A program made the position numbers and the translations under genes. A DNA stretch of 64,000 nt, from NCBI GenBank assembly GCA_027485915.1, contig JAIXQA010000018.1, positions 1-64,000 of the forward strand, in the 5' to 3' direction. This stretch comes from Alphaproteobacteria bacterium (lineage in GTDB: Bacteria; Pseudomonadota; Alphaproteobacteria; Caulobacterales; Aquidulcibacteraceae). This document shows, piece after piece, positions 1-8,677 of this stretch (positions are counted from its first letter, which is position 1; the number at the start of each line of letters is the position of its first letter). The notes under the pieces are model-generated. The model was not told where the DNA came from. It saw only the letters and a list, made by a program, of their open reading frames with translations, and did not search any database.

Positions 1-82
1 ATCCCCGCCGGAAAGCGGGGGCCTCGTGAGATTTTGCGGCAGGAGATCCCCGATTGGCTGACGCCATCGGGGATGACATTGC
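1..82. repeat. Intergenic hairpin repeat, copy 1
   Basis: Two hairpins in tandem: CCCCGC/GCGGGG at 3-20 and a perfect 9 bp stem ATCCCCGAT/ATCGGGGAT at 47-75. Bases 34-82 align without gaps to 251-299 (38 of 49 identical by hand). Read on the minus strand it has the form of a dispersed alphaproteobacterial intergenic repeat of GC-rich hairpins around a conserved GGATCTyyTGCCGCAA core. The left end may continue outside the window. Confidence 0.6.
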
Positions 83-104
83 TTGAGGATTTTTCCGTCT
101 AGAC

Positions 105-204
105 CCATTTTGGTGGAAACCCTGTTTCACCAAAATGGATGATCGAGGTCGCCAGAACAATTTCATTAGCGGTTTGGTGGACCAAAGGGATCACCAAAAC
201 CGCT
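105..204. repeat. Two tandem hairpins with a TTTGGTG/CACCAAA core
   Basis: The first hairpin has an 11 bp perfect stem, CCATTTTGGTG at 105-115 pairing with CACCAAAATGG at 128-138, extended inward by AAAC/GTTT. The second has AGCGGTTT at 168-175 pairing with AAACCGCT at 197-204, then GGTG/CACC after a one-base bulge. Both keep the same inner core while outer arms differ, as in a structured repeat family. They lie downstream of the amylase gene, so they could also protect or end its transcript. No T-run follows on either strand. Confidence 0.55.
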
Positions 205-242
205 TCCAGACAAAATAGCTCTTCAAAACCGCCGCCATCCCC

Positions 243-301
243 GCCGGACGTTGCGGCAAAAGATCCCGGCTCGGCTCACGCCGTCCGGCCTGACATCGCC
301 C
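243..301. repeat. Intergenic hairpin repeat, copy 2
   Basis: Diverged second copy of the repeat at 1-82. The 49 bases 251-299 align gap-free to 34-82 with about 11 differences. It is bounded by an 8 bp inverted pair GCCGGACG (243-250) and CGTCCGGC. The differences change the stem sequences while leaving the TTGCGGCA...AGATCCC core. It sits just beyond the amylase stop codon. The remainder of 1-322 has no convincing gene. Confidence 0.5.
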
Positions 302-322
302 GAAGCGTGTGAAACCCTGCCC

Positions 323-1981
323 CTATTGCACCCGCTTATAAGCGGTATACTCCTTAGCTGGGTCTTGCAGGACTGGCCGCAGAACCATCGCCGTGTTGGC
401 GGGGACTTCAACGCGGATGAGGCCGGCACGCATACGGGTCTGATAGCCGGTGAAGACGTCCTTTAGAGCCTCATTATTCATCAATTTTGAATCGCGCACC
501 GAGAGGAATTCCGAGACTGGCGCATCGGTTGGATTGACCAGCACCACCGCCAATTCACCTACTTTGTCGGTATAACGGGTAAAGGCCAGCAGCGTTTCAG
601 CGTCGAGGCGACGGAACTCACCAATACGTAGGGAACGCATTTCTCTGCGTAAGCGCGTCAATTGGCGCAGCCAAACAAATTCTGGGTGACTGTCATTGGC
701 TTTTGACCAATCCATCGGCGCGCGGTTCATGGGGTCATCTGCCCCTTCAAGGCCCACTTCAACGCCGTAATATAGGTTCGGCGAGCCCGGCAGCGTGAAT
801 TGAAGGACTTGTGCCATCCGGCGATTAGCCACATCTGGCAAGCGATTGACCAAGCGTGCCCGATCATGATTGTCCAGCACGATCCAAGACCGCAACAAGC
901 CTTCATAGTCGCTGTCTTCGACCATACGTTCCAGAATAGAGGCGGCTTGGCGACCTGAAACCTTGCCATCGACCAATTCATAAATCACTTCGCCCGCGGT
1001 GATGTTTAACATCCCATCCATCGGACCCAGCCATTGTTCTGGATAATTATAAATTTCACCCAGCATGAGTGAGCCGGGCTTTGCCCGATGGGCGGCCTTG
1101 GTGGCGTCGCCCAAGAATTTAAAGCCAATGTCATAGGCCACATCGAGCCGCCAGCCATCCACGCCATCGCGCAACCAACTCTGGATGACCGAATCTGAGT
1201 CGCCATAGAGACGGGCTTGAACGGCAGGGGTTTCCCATTTCACATCGGGCAGATTGGCAATATCCCACCAGCCGCGATAGCCCATTTTATACTCGGGGCC
1301 GATGAAATACCAATCCCGGTAAGGGCTTTTGGGGTTTTTCAAGGCATCTTGAAATTGCGGCGAATTGCGCCCCATGTGGTTCAATACACCATCAAGGACA
1401 AGGCGCATGCCCTTGTCATGTAGGCTAGCCGCGAGCTTCTTGACGTCTTCGCGTGTGCCATATTCTGGCGAGACCGTGAAATAATCATTGGCGTCATATT
1501 TGTGATTGGTGAAAGCGTCGTGGATCGGCCCCAAATAGAGGACGTCGACATCGAGGGCTTTAATATAGTCGAGTTTGCTGGCCAGACTGTCGAGATCGCC
1601 ACCCCAGAAATCAAGCTCGTGGGTCCAAAGCCCCTGTTCGGGCAAAAGTTTTCCGCGTTTGGGTAGGCTCGACCAAGGATGCAGGGTTCGAGGTGCCGCA
1701 TAGAGCGCGCGCTTGGCTTCTAGATCCCGCGAGGGCGCAAAACGGTCCACTATTACCTGATACACCACTGGCCCAATACGCCAATCGGCTTCACGTGCGG
1801 CGAGCTTGGGCGCGAGCGCAAGATCATGGGGATTTGCGAAGGAGATGGGTTCAGACACTTTCGGGCGTTCCTTTTGTTGTGCGGGGCGCGGTGATTGGGC
1901 AAATGCCAAGGTGCTGACAAACAAAGCGCTCGCCATGCAGGCACACGCGCGCAGGATTATTTTCCACCGATTCTTCAGCAT
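323..1981 (-). CDS. Secreted alpha-amylase family protein (GH13)
   Basis: Likely exported glycoside hydrolase acting on alpha-glucans. A signal peptide covers about residues 1-28 (basic start, hydrophobic core, AFA-QS cleavage). The four GH13 regions are present in order: DGVLNH near 195, GWRLDVAYD with the nucleophile Asp near 277, GEIYN with the acid/base Glu near 306, and LDNHD with the third acid near 369. The C-terminal residues fit the beta-sandwich domain C. At 552 aa it is full length. The nearby LYLGPIHDAFTNHKYDANDYF stretch is typical of cyclomaltodextrinase/neopullulanase-like enzymes, but exact specificity cannot be read. It stands alone on the minus strand, followed by hairpin repeats. 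Confidence 0.9.
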   Translation of the reverse strand: MLKNRWKIILRACACMASALFVSTLAFAQSPRPAQQKERPKVSEPISFANPHDLALAPKLAAREADWRIGPVVYQVIVDRFAPSRDLEAKRALYAAPRTLHPWSSLPKRGKLLPEQGLWTHELDFWGGDLDSLASKLDYIKALDVDVLYLGPIHDAFTNHKYDANDYFTVSPEYGTREDVKKLAASLHDKGMRLVLDGVLNHMGRNSPQFQDALKNPKSPYRDWYFIGPEYKMGYRGWWDIANLPDVKWETPAVQARLYGDSDSVIQSWLRDGVDGWRLDVAYDIGFKFLGDATKAAHRAKPGSLMLGEIYNYPEQWLGPMDGMLNITAGEVIYELVDGKVSGRQAASILERMVEDSDYEGLLRSWIVLDNHDRARLVNRLPDVANRRMAQVLQFTLPGSPNLYYGVEVGLEGADDPMNRAPMDWSKANDSHPEFVWLRQLTRLRREMRSLRIGEFRRLDAETLLAFTRYTDKVGELAVVLVNPTDAPVSEFLSVRDSKLMNNEALKDVFTGYQTRMRAGLIRVEVPANTAMVLRPVLQDPAKEYTAYKRVQ

Positions 1982-2041
1982 TTAGCACGCCACCCCAGGT
2001 GCCTGTTGTTTTACTACATACTGCCCTAGCGGTGGCGAAAT

Positions 2042-2072
2042 GCAAGGGTGCTAGATGCGGCTCGACCCTTGC
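2042..2072. other. Hairpin in the amylase upstream region
   Basis: Perfect 8 bp inverted repeat GCAAGGGT/ACCCTTGC (2042-2049 and 2065-2072) with a 15 nt loop. It lies in the divergent 241 bp gap between the amylase and the next gene. It could be an operator or leader structure; no regulator can be assigned. Confidence 0.35.
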
Positions 2073-2222
2073 CACAAATAGGCCTAGAGCAGAAGTTAGA
2101 TCAATTGCTGGATCCCAAACCGGACAAACTTAGCTATGAATTCAGATCGCTTGGTTCGGCAAAACGGGTAAAGAGGTCAAAGGACGCAAGAGGCTTAGGA
2201 TGACCCCAGAGGGACAGTCACG

Positions 2223-3269
2223 ATGAACCGGCGCTGGATGATTTTGGGCGGTACAGGCCTTGGTTTGGCGGCTGGCTTGGGCATTTGGACTTGGTTTTCC
2301 CGCCGGAAAGCGCCTGTGGATATGACGCCACAGCCAGCTCCGCCTACCCCGCCTGCGCCCGAACCGGCACCGACCCCAAGCAAGCCTGAAATCATCAAAG
2401 GCGGCCCAGCTAAATCCTCTATTCGCGAGGGTTTAGTCAAAGACCCGACCGTGCGTGAAAGCCCAGACGATGCAATTGCACGGGGAACAGGCCTAGAGTG
2501 GCGCAAGCAAAAATTGGCGGAAGTTGTCACGCCAGACAAATGGCTGGCCGTTCGCCCTTTGAGTGAGCCAGGTTTTGGCGCGCGGGCCGGCACCGGCGTC
2601 GACATTACAGACGCCGTGCTACGGGCTGTCGTGGGTGAGCGAGAGATAGCCCCCGGGCCTGTTGTCTTTGCCATTCGTGGGGCTGTTTCGGATCGGCCAA
2701 CCAATCCATTCGCATCCGGCCACCGCCTGACCGTCGTCCCGCCAGACCATTTGAATTTCTGCTGCACGATTGGGGTCTGGGACCCCGAAACGAAGCAATT
2801 ATCGACCTATGCAGCTTCAACCGTACCTAATCGCACCGCGATCATATCCTCAGCTTTAGGCGTGCAGGCGGCCAATATGCTGTTACCGGGCGTGTTTGAT
2901 TATGTGCCCGGCTCGCATTCCAATTATAAAAAATATGGCTTCCCCTTTTCGATCATCGGGGCCCTGCGCCAAAATGGGCCTGGCGGTGGCGCAGGTTCGT
3001 TGAAAGTACTCCGCGCCACAACCCCAACAGGCATGCAAGGGGCGAGTGTCTCCACGACCACGGACGATAATATTCATTGTGCGGAAACACCTTTGCTGGA
3101 GCCCTATGACCGCTTTTCCTCGGAGGGCTGTTTGGTGGTCGCCGGACGCTATACACCCCAAGAGGGCCACACAGGGCCCTGGGCGCGCTTTTTGAAAGAT
3201 GGGAAGTTTAAAGGCCGCAAGAAGGTCACGGTCATTCTGGCCAATAGCACGCAACTGCCAGTCGTATGA
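2223..3269 (+). CDS. Membrane-anchored protein with C-terminal SEGC motif, unknown function
   Basis: 348 aa. Residues 7-24 form one hydrophobic segment, then a Pro/Ala-rich linker (about 35-60), then a globular part outside the membrane by inference. Near the C-terminus a His (NIHC, about residue 284) is followed by FSSEGCLVVAG (about 299-309). Spacing of an His before S-x-G-C recalls the L,D-transpeptidase (YkuD) active site, so a cell-wall link is possible. The rest does not look like a standard YkuD domain and I cannot name a family. An 8-codon frame starting at 2200 ends on the ATGA at the start codon, which might couple translation. Next gene downstream is ileS. Confidence 0.7.
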   Translation: MNRRWMILGGTGLGLAAGLGIWTWFSRRKAPVDMTPQPAPPTPPAPEPAPTPSKPEIIKGGPAKSSIREGLVKDPTVRESPDDAIARGTGLEWRKQKLAEVVTPDKWLAVRPLSEPGFGARAGTGVDITDAVLRAVVGEREIAPGPVVFAIRGAVSDRPTNPFASGHRLTVVPPDHLNFCCTIGVWDPETKQLSTYAASTVPNRTAIISSALGVQAANMLLPGVFDYVPGSHSNYKKYGFPFSIIGALRQNGPGGGAGSLKVLRATTPTGMQGASVSTTTDDNIHCAETPLLEPYDRFSSEGCLVVAGRYTPQEGHTGPWARFLKDGKFKGRKKVTVILANSTQLPVV

Positions 3270-3315
3270 CAGGCTTGCCTTAACAAGGGCGCTTAACTGG
3301 GCTATGAGGCCCAAT

Positions 3316-3375
3316 ATGAGCATCGTCCACGCCCTTTTTGCCCTGTTTCGAATTATCAGCCCGGCACGCCGCTGA
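3316..3375 (+). CDS. Possible 19-residue leader peptide upstream of ileS
   Basis: ATG at 3316 is preceded by GAGG with 6 nt spacing. The 19-codon frame reads MSIVHALFALFRIISPARR and contains two adjacent Ile codons (ATT ATC). Its Shine-Dalgarno lies in the loop of a small TGGGC/GCCCA hairpin (3298-3313), and its last codons form the left arm of the 3360-3395 hairpin. This arrangement would suit attenuation of the isoleucyl-tRNA synthetase gene by Ile supply, but the frame is short and could be chance. Confidence 0.25.
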   Translation: MSIVHALFALFRIISPARR

Positions 3376-3395
3376 CTTCGATTCCGCGTGCCGGG
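3360..3395 (+). promoter_or_regulatory. Strong hairpin in the ileS leader
   Basis: Perfect 10 bp inverted repeat CCCGGCACGC (3360-3369) and GCGTGCCGGG (3386-3395) with a 16 nt loop. No T-run follows, so it is not a standard intrinsic terminator. Its left arm overlaps the end of the candidate leader peptide and it lies about 75 bp before the ileS start. Confidence 0.45.
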
Positions 3396-3471
3396 AAGAC
3401 ATCGCCACAAAATCAAGTCATGACACGCCTGCCGCAAGATCGCGCAGCGCGCCTAGCTAAAGACCGGACCG

Positions 3472-6360
3472 ATGACCACAGAACCACGCGACTATCGCCC
3501 CACCATCTTCCTGCCCGACACCCCCTTCCCCATGCGTGCAGGCCTGCCGCAAAAGGAGCCGCAATTTGTCGCAAAATGGCAGGCAGAAGACCTTTATGGC
3601 CGTCAGCGCAAAGCCAGCGCAGGGCGCACGCGCTTTGTCTATCATGACGGCCCTCCCTACGCGAACGGCAACTCGCATATCGGGCACTCGCTGAACAACA
3701 GCTTGAAAGACTTTGTCTGCCGATCCCGGCAGGTTCTGGGCTTTGACGCAGACTTTGTACCCGGCTGGGATTGCCATGGTCTGCCGATTGAGTGGAAAGT
3801 CGAAGAAGAGTTTCGCGCCAAGGGCCGCAAGAAGGACGAAGTGCCCGCTGCGGAGTTCCGTGCCGCCTGCCGCGTCTATGCGCAAAAATGGGTCGACATC
3901 CAAAGTGGTGAGCGCCAGCGTATGGGTCTGATGGCCAATTTCGCCAATCCTTATCTGACAATGGATTATGAGGCCGAGGCGACCATCGCGGAAGAATTTT
4001 TGAAAGTCGTCAAAACCGGCCTCGTGTTCCGTGGGTCCAAGCCTGTAATGTGGAGCCCGGTGGAGCGCACCTCGCTGGCTGAAGCCGAAGTTGAGTATCA
4101 AGAAAAGGTCAGCCCGACCATTTGGGTGAAGTTTCAGATCCTCTCAGGCCCGGCAACGGGTGCGAGCTTGATCATCTGGACCACCACTCCTTGGACCATT
4201 CCGGGCAATCGCGCCGTCAGCTATTCGCCCGACATTGCCTATGGCATCTATGAAGTCGAAGCCATGGAGGCCGATCTCGCCTTCGAACCTTGGGCAGCCC
4301 CGGGTGACCGCCTCGTTGTGGCCGATAAGCTGAAGGATGATGTCTTTGGCGCGGCCAAGATTGCGTCTGCCAAGCGCGTCGCAGACTTTGATCCGTCGAC
4401 GGCACTGTGCGCCCATCCCTTGCGTGGCAAGGGCTATGACTTTGATGTGCCCCTCCTCTCGGGCGACCATGTGACCGATGAAGCCGGTACAGGCTTTGTG
4501 CATACAGCGCCCAGCCACGGGACGGACGATTATCTGGTTTGGATGAAATCTGGCCTGCCCCAAGCCGATATCCCCTTCACCGTGGATGCCGATGGCCGCT
4601 ATACCAAGGAAGCGCCGGGCTTTGAGGGCTTGGCGGTTCTGGAGCTTGAAGGCAAAAAGGCCGGTAAAGAAGGCCCCGCCAATGGCGCGGTCATCGCAGC
4701 CTTAATCGAAGCGGGCGGCCTATTGGCGCGCGGCCGCCTCACCCACCAATATCCTCACTCATGGCGTTCTAAAGCGCCTTTGATCTATCGCAATACCCCG
4801 CAATGGTTCATCGCCATGGACAAGCCCGTCGCCCATCTGGGTGGCAAGACGTTGCGCGATGTGGCGATGGCCGAGATTGCCGCGACCGATTGGGGCAATG
4901 AAGCAGGCTCTAACCGCATCACCGCCATGGTCAGTGAACGGCCAGACTGGTTGATCAGCCGCCAGCGCGCCTGGGGCGTGCCTTTGGTCATGTTCGTCCA
5001 CAAAGAAACCGCGACCATTCTGCAGGATGACGCCGTTAATGCGCGGATCTTGGCCGCTATGCGCACCGGCGGGGCGGATGCTTGGTTCACCAATGAAGCC
5101 AGTTTCTTCTTGGGCGATGCCTATAATCCGGCCGAATATGAGAAGGTGGAGGACATTCTCGACGTTTGGTTTGACTCCGGCTGTACCCATGCCTTTGTCA
5201 CGCGCAAGCGCTATGGCGAAGATACCCAAGCCGACCTCTATCTCGAAGGCTCAGACCAGCACCGTGGCTGGTTCCAATCCTCGCTTCTCGAGAGCTGCTC
5301 GACCCGCGGCAAAGCGCCTTACAAAGCCGTCCGCACCCATGGCATGATTGTGGACGAGCAAGGCCGCAAAATGTCCAAGAGCTTAGGCAATGGGATTGAG
5401 CTGGAAGATGTGCTGCGCCAAAACGGCATGGAAATCCTGCGCCTATTATTTGCCGCGGCAGACTACACCAATGAGCTTGCCTTGGGCAAAACCATTCTGG
5501 ACCAAGCGAGTGAAACCTACCGCAAACTGCGCAATACGCTGCGCTATATGCTGGCAAGCTTGAAGGACTTTGGCCCCGACAAGGCTGTCGCTTATGCCGA
5601 CATGCCTGTGTTGGAAAAATGGCTGTTGGGACGCGCCTATGAGGTCGGCCAAGAAGTGCGCGCGGCTTGGTTGGATTATGACTTCAAGCGGGCTTTGTCT
5701 GCCGTGTCAGACTTTGCCAATCTCGATGTCTCAGCCCTTTATGTCGATGTGCGCAAGGATGCGCTATATTGCGACGAGTTAGACAGCCTACGCCGCCGCG
5801 CCAGCCAGACAGTTTTAGACTTATTGTTTGAGCGCATGCTGTTGTGGCTTGCCCCCATCCTGCCCTTCACTACCGAAGAAGCTTGGGGCACGCGTTTCCC
5901 CGACGCCGAGTCGATCCATATGCGTTCCCTGCAAGATGATCCAGCAGAATGGCAGGATACGGCTTTGGCCACCCGCATGGGCCATTTGCGCGACTTGCGT
6001 CGGGTCGTCACGGGTGCTTTGGAAGTTCAGCGTCGGGAAAAGACGATTGGCTCCTCGCTTGAGGCAGCCCCAGTCGTCTATGTCACCAATGACGCCATTC
6101 GTGGTGCCATCGGGCACGAGGATTTGGCCGAATTGTGCATCACCTCGGGGCTAGAGCTTCGCAATGGCGAGGGGCCTGCGGAAGCCTTCCGCCTCGAAGA
6201 TGTGGCGGGCGTGGCCGTCGTGTTCGAACGCGCCCCCGGCATCAAATGCGCCCGCAGCTGGAAGTTCTTTGACCCTACAACCGCTTTGCCAGGCTTCCCC
6301 GACATCACCCCCAGGGATGCGCGCGCCGTCATGGCGTGGGACAAGGCCAATCCTGCTTAA
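3472..6360 (+). CDS. ileS: Isoleucyl-tRNA synthetase
   Basis: Cytoplasmic class I synthetase that charges tRNA-Ile. The HIGH motif appears as SHIGHSL near residue 68, the KMSKS loop as GRKMSKSLGNG near residue 632, and WDCHGLPIEWKVE and DVWFDSGCTHAFV are typical IleS blocks. At 962 aa it has the usual length. The C-terminus keeps a CARSWK element but lacks the paired-cysteine zinc site of some IleS, consistent with alphaproteobacterial forms. Possible control by the leader region upstream. The next gene follows in the same direction after 28 bp. Confidence 0.97.
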   Translation: MTTEPRDYRPTIFLPDTPFPMRAGLPQKEPQFVAKWQAEDLYGRQRKASAGRTRFVYHDGPPYANGNSHIGHSLNNSLKDFVCRSRQVLGFDADFVPGWDCHGLPIEWKVEEEFRAKGRKKDEVPAAEFRAACRVYAQKWVDIQSGERQRMGLMANFANPYLTMDYEAEATIAEEFLKVVKTGLVFRGSKPVMWSPVERTSLAEAEVEYQEKVSPTIWVKFQILSGPATGASLIIWTTTPWTIPGNRAVSYSPDIAYGIYEVEAMEADLAFEPWAAPGDRLVVADKLKDDVFGAAKIASAKRVADFDPSTALCAHPLRGKGYDFDVPLLSGDHVTDEAGTGFVHTAPSHGTDDYLVWMKSGLPQADIPFTVDADGRYTKEAPGFEGLAVLELEGKKAGKEGPANGAVIAALIEAGGLLARGRLTHQYPHSWRSKAPLIYRNTPQWFIAMDKPVAHLGGKTLRDVAMAEIAATDWGNEAGSNRITAMVSERPDWLISRQRAWGVPLVMFVHKETATILQDDAVNARILAAMRTGGADAWFTNEASFFLGDAYNPAEYEKVEDILDVWFDSGCTHAFVTRKRYGEDTQADLYLEGSDQHRGWFQSSLLESCSTRGKAPYKAVRTHGMIVDEQGRKMSKSLGNGIELEDVLRQNGMEILRLLFAAADYTNELALGKTILDQASETYRKLRNTLRYMLASLKDFGPDKAVAYADMPVLEKWLLGRAYEVGQEVRAAWLDYDFKRALSAVSDFANLDVSALYVDVRKDALYCDELDSLRRRASQTVLDLLFERMLLWLAPILPFTTEEAWGTRFPDAESIHMRSLQDDPAEWQDTALATRMGHLRDLRRVVTGALEVQRREKTIGSSLEAAPVVYVTNDAIRGAIGHEDLAELCITSGLELRNGEGPAEAFRLEDVAGVAVVFERAPGIKCARSWKFFDPTTALPGFPDITPRDARAVMAWDKANPA

Positions 6361-6388
6361 GAGAAGCCGGTCAGAGTGAGGACAGGCC

Positions 6389-7339
6389 TTGCGCACCTGC
6401 GCGGGGCGTGGCACGCCCCTGCCTGTGTCGTCACCTAACAGCCCTTCCCGCCCCGGCCTACTTGATTGGAGCCTTTTGGCCACTTTGGTCATTTTGTGGG
6501 GCTCTGCCTATGCAGGCACCCATATTGGCGTGGAAGTTTTGCCGCCAGCGGTTCTGGTGGCCTGTAGGCTGTGCATTGGCGCATTTGTTTTAGGCCTTGG
6601 CTGTATCGGCATGCGGGCGCGCTTGCCCCGTTTAGACGACTACAAAACGTGGGGTGTGCTGACCCTCATTGGGGCGACCGGCACGCTTCTGCCCTTTTTG
6701 TTAATCTCTATTGCACAAAAGACGGTACCATCGGCTTTGGCGGCGATTTATATCGCTGCAGCCCCCCTGACCGTCGCCATTCTCTGCCATTTTCTGGTGC
6801 CGAGTGAACGCTTGAACGTGAAGCGCGCAATAGGGGTTGGTGTCGGCTTTTTAGGCGTATGCCTGTTGTTTGCCCCTGCTCTGTCAGACCATGGAATTGG
6901 CGCGACGCCGGTTGTCTCCCAACTTCTCTTGCTTGTCGCAGCCGTTCTTTATGGCTCCACCAGCGTCATGGTGCGCATGGTCAATCCGAACCTGCATCCG
7001 GTAGCCATGAGCTGTGGCTTTGTGCTGGTGGCCGCGCTCTTGTCTTTGCCCTTGGCGATCCAAGCTTGGCCCGCAGGCGGGGTGCATCTGGAAGTCCGCC
7101 ATATCTTGGCCATTTTAGGCCTTGGCGTGTTATCGACCGGTGTTGCCAACCTCGTCTATGTGCTGACGATCCGCCGCGTAGGCCCCGTCTTCATGTCCAA
7201 TGTCGGCAATCTCGCACCCTTTTGGTCGATCCTCGTGGGCGCACTGGCCTTTGGCGAGGCTTTGCCCGCAACGACCTTTGCCGCTTTAGCGATCTTGTTG
7301 TTCGGTGTGTGGTTGGTTCAGCGCCAGGGCGCGCGCTAA
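6389..7339 (+). CDS. EamA/DMT-family membrane transporter
   Basis: Drug/metabolite transporter superfamily protein of the inner membrane, with about ten hydrophobic segments arranged as two EamA repeats (first around residues 25-150, second around 165-312). WGSAYAGTHIGVEVLPP at the N-terminus is a typical EamA start and VLSTGVANLVYVLTIRRVG is typical of the second repeat. The start used is TTG at 6389 with GAGG upstream; a GTG at 6425 is an alternative. Substrate cannot be inferred. It converges with the DUF2256 gene, the two stop codons overlapping by 4 bp. Confidence 0.88.
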   Translation: MRTCAGRGTPLPVSSPNSPSRPGLLDWSLLATLVILWGSAYAGTHIGVEVLPPAVLVACRLCIGAFVLGLGCIGMRARLPRLDDYKTWGVLTLIGATGTLLPFLLISIAQKTVPSALAAIYIAAAPLTVAILCHFLVPSERLNVKRAIGVGVGFLGVCLLFAPALSDHGIGATPVVSQLLLLVAAVLYGSTSVMVRMVNPNLHPVAMSCGFVLVAALLSLPLAIQAWPAGGVHLEVRHILAILGLGVLSTGVANLVYVLTIRRVGPVFMSNVGNLAPFWSILVGALAFGEALPATTFAALAILLFGVWLVQRQGAR

Positions 7340-7494
7340 GCTTTAGCGCCTGCGCGACACTTATCGCTGCAATAAAGCACCTGATCCCAATCTCGCGCCC
7401 ATTTTTTGCGCCATGAAAAGGGTCTGCCGCAGGCCTTACACGGCTTATCGGGCAGATTGGCTTTGGCAACGACTTTGCCCTTAGTGTTTTTCAC
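7336..7494 (-). CDS. DUF2256 zinc-ribbon micro-protein
   Basis: 52 aa, starting at GTG 7494. It reads LPDKPCKACGRPFSWRKKW then ARDWDQVLYCSDKC, with CxxC at residues 19/22 and CxxxC at 42/46, the hallmark of the DUF2256 family (small likely zinc-binding proteins of unknown role). It overlaps the end of the DUF393 gene by 14 bp, so it is probably translationally coupled to it, and its stop overlaps that of the convergent EamA gene by 4 bp. It is short enough to be missed by gene callers. Confidence 0.85.
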   Translation of the reverse strand: MKNTKGKVVAKANLPDKPCKACGRPFSWRKKWARDWDQVLYCSDKCRAGAKA

Positions 7495-7879
7495 GGGCCA
7501 CCATCAAGGTTTGCAGGCGCGGGCGCACTTTCAAGAACTGGCCATAGAGCCAATCTAGAAACGGCAGACTGATCGGCACTTGCGCCAGATAGCCCAAGGG
7601 CTGAAACGGGGTGACTTGTTTCCACATAGCTGCAAAGGCTTTCGCGCCCGAAATCAACGGCCCGCCCGCCTCTTGCGCATGGAAGCGGGCCAGCATGTCG
7701 GCCCGGTCAATCGGACAAGTACCGTCTCCGGCAAGGTCCACAAAGACGACCCGACCTGCCCTTTGGTCAAGACGTTGGTACAATGCAATTTCAGCGCGAC
7801 ACAGCGGGCAGCCGCCGTCAAACCAAACGGTCACACGTGGCTGCCCTATGCTTTCGCGGCGCACTTGGCTCATGTGCAT
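7481..7879 (-). CDS. DUF393 (DCC family) thiol-disulfide-like protein
   Basis: 132 aa protein of the DCC family, thought to be thioredoxin-like. The diagnostic DGGCPLC sits at residues 21-27 at the end of the first beta strand; LDQRAGRVVFVDLAGDG and a C-terminal LGYLAQVPISLPFLDWLYG follow as in the family. No redox partner is known. It forms an overlapping pair with DUF2256, an association seen in other proteobacteria. An alternative ATG lies two codons downstream (7873). Confidence 0.87.
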   Translation of the reverse strand: MHMSQVRRESIGQPRVTVWFDGGCPLCRAEIALYQRLDQRAGRVVFVDLAGDGTCPIDRADMLARFHAQEAGGPLISGAKAFAAMWKQVTPFQPLGYLAQVPISLPFLDWLYGQFLKVRPRLQTLMVAREKH

Positions 7880-7996
7880 TTGGCCTTTGACCGATAACAG
7901 TTGCCACCCCGATACGATGTTGACGCGCTGTCAGCTTTTCGCCAAGCTGTTGCAACTAGGTGTATTTGGTACCCCCAATAACAGAGGTCTATCCCG

Positions 7997-8677
7997 GTGC
8001 AGGTGCTGAGAGCCATGAAATCCACTTCTGTTTCCACTGAGAAGGATAGGGCGGAAAGCCTCGAAGGCAACCAAGCTGGTAAGCGTGAACAAACCAAGCT
8101 GGCCAATCGGGCTGCAATCTTGGAAGCGGGTCGGCAGATTTTTGCTGAATTGGGCTATGAAGGCACCACCGTGCGCGACATCATTCGCCGCACCGAGCTC
8201 GCCTCCGGCACTTTTTACAATTATTTCAAGTCCAAGGAAGAAGTTTTCCACGCACTGCATGATGATGGTGTAGCGCGCTTCAAGCCGCTCCTGCGGGCGG
8301 CGCGGGAAAGCGCGGGCCAAGATTTTCAAGCCTTTATGATCACAGCCTTTGAGGCTTACTTCAATTTTCTTATGAACGATCAATCGGTTGATCGCGAAAT
8401 TGCAGCCATGCCAGAATGGACCCGCGTCCGCTTTGACACGCCCGAAAGCTTGGCTTTGTTTGACGAATTGAAGGGCGACATCATCGCCTTCGCCGCTGAG
8501 TTTAAACTAAACCATGTCGACCCCGAACTTCTAACCGCGTCCTGTGTCGGTATCGCCCAAGAAATTGGCGACCGCCTGTTGCGTGGCAGGATCAAGGATA
8601 TTGATGCCGCAGCCCGGTTTGCAGCCTATTTTGTGCTGGGCGGATCACAACGCGTACAGAGCGAGATGCAAGTATGA
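7997..8677 (+). CDS. TetR/AcrR-family transcriptional regulator
   Basis: 226 aa DNA-binding repressor. An N-terminal TetR domain (about residues 38-85) contains AILEAGRQIFAELGYEGTTV followed by the recognition helix region TELASGTFYNYFKSKEEVF. The C-terminal helical domain should bind an unknown ligand. GTG at 7997 has AGAGG upstream; ATG at 8015 (MKSTSVS) is an alternative. It overlaps the downstream esterase gene by 4 bp (ATGA), so it leads a three-gene operon and probably regulates that operon. Confidence 0.9.
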   Translation: MQVLRAMKSTSVSTEKDRAESLEGNQAGKREQTKLANRAAILEAGRQIFAELGYEGTTVRDIIRRTELASGTFYNYFKSKEEVFHALHDDGVARFKPLLRAARESAGQDFQAFMITAFEAYFNFLMNDQSVDREIAAMPEWTRVRFDTPESLALFDELKGDIIAFAAEFKLNHVDPELLTASCVGIAQEIGDRLLRGRIKDIDAAARFAAYFVLGGSQRVQSEMQV

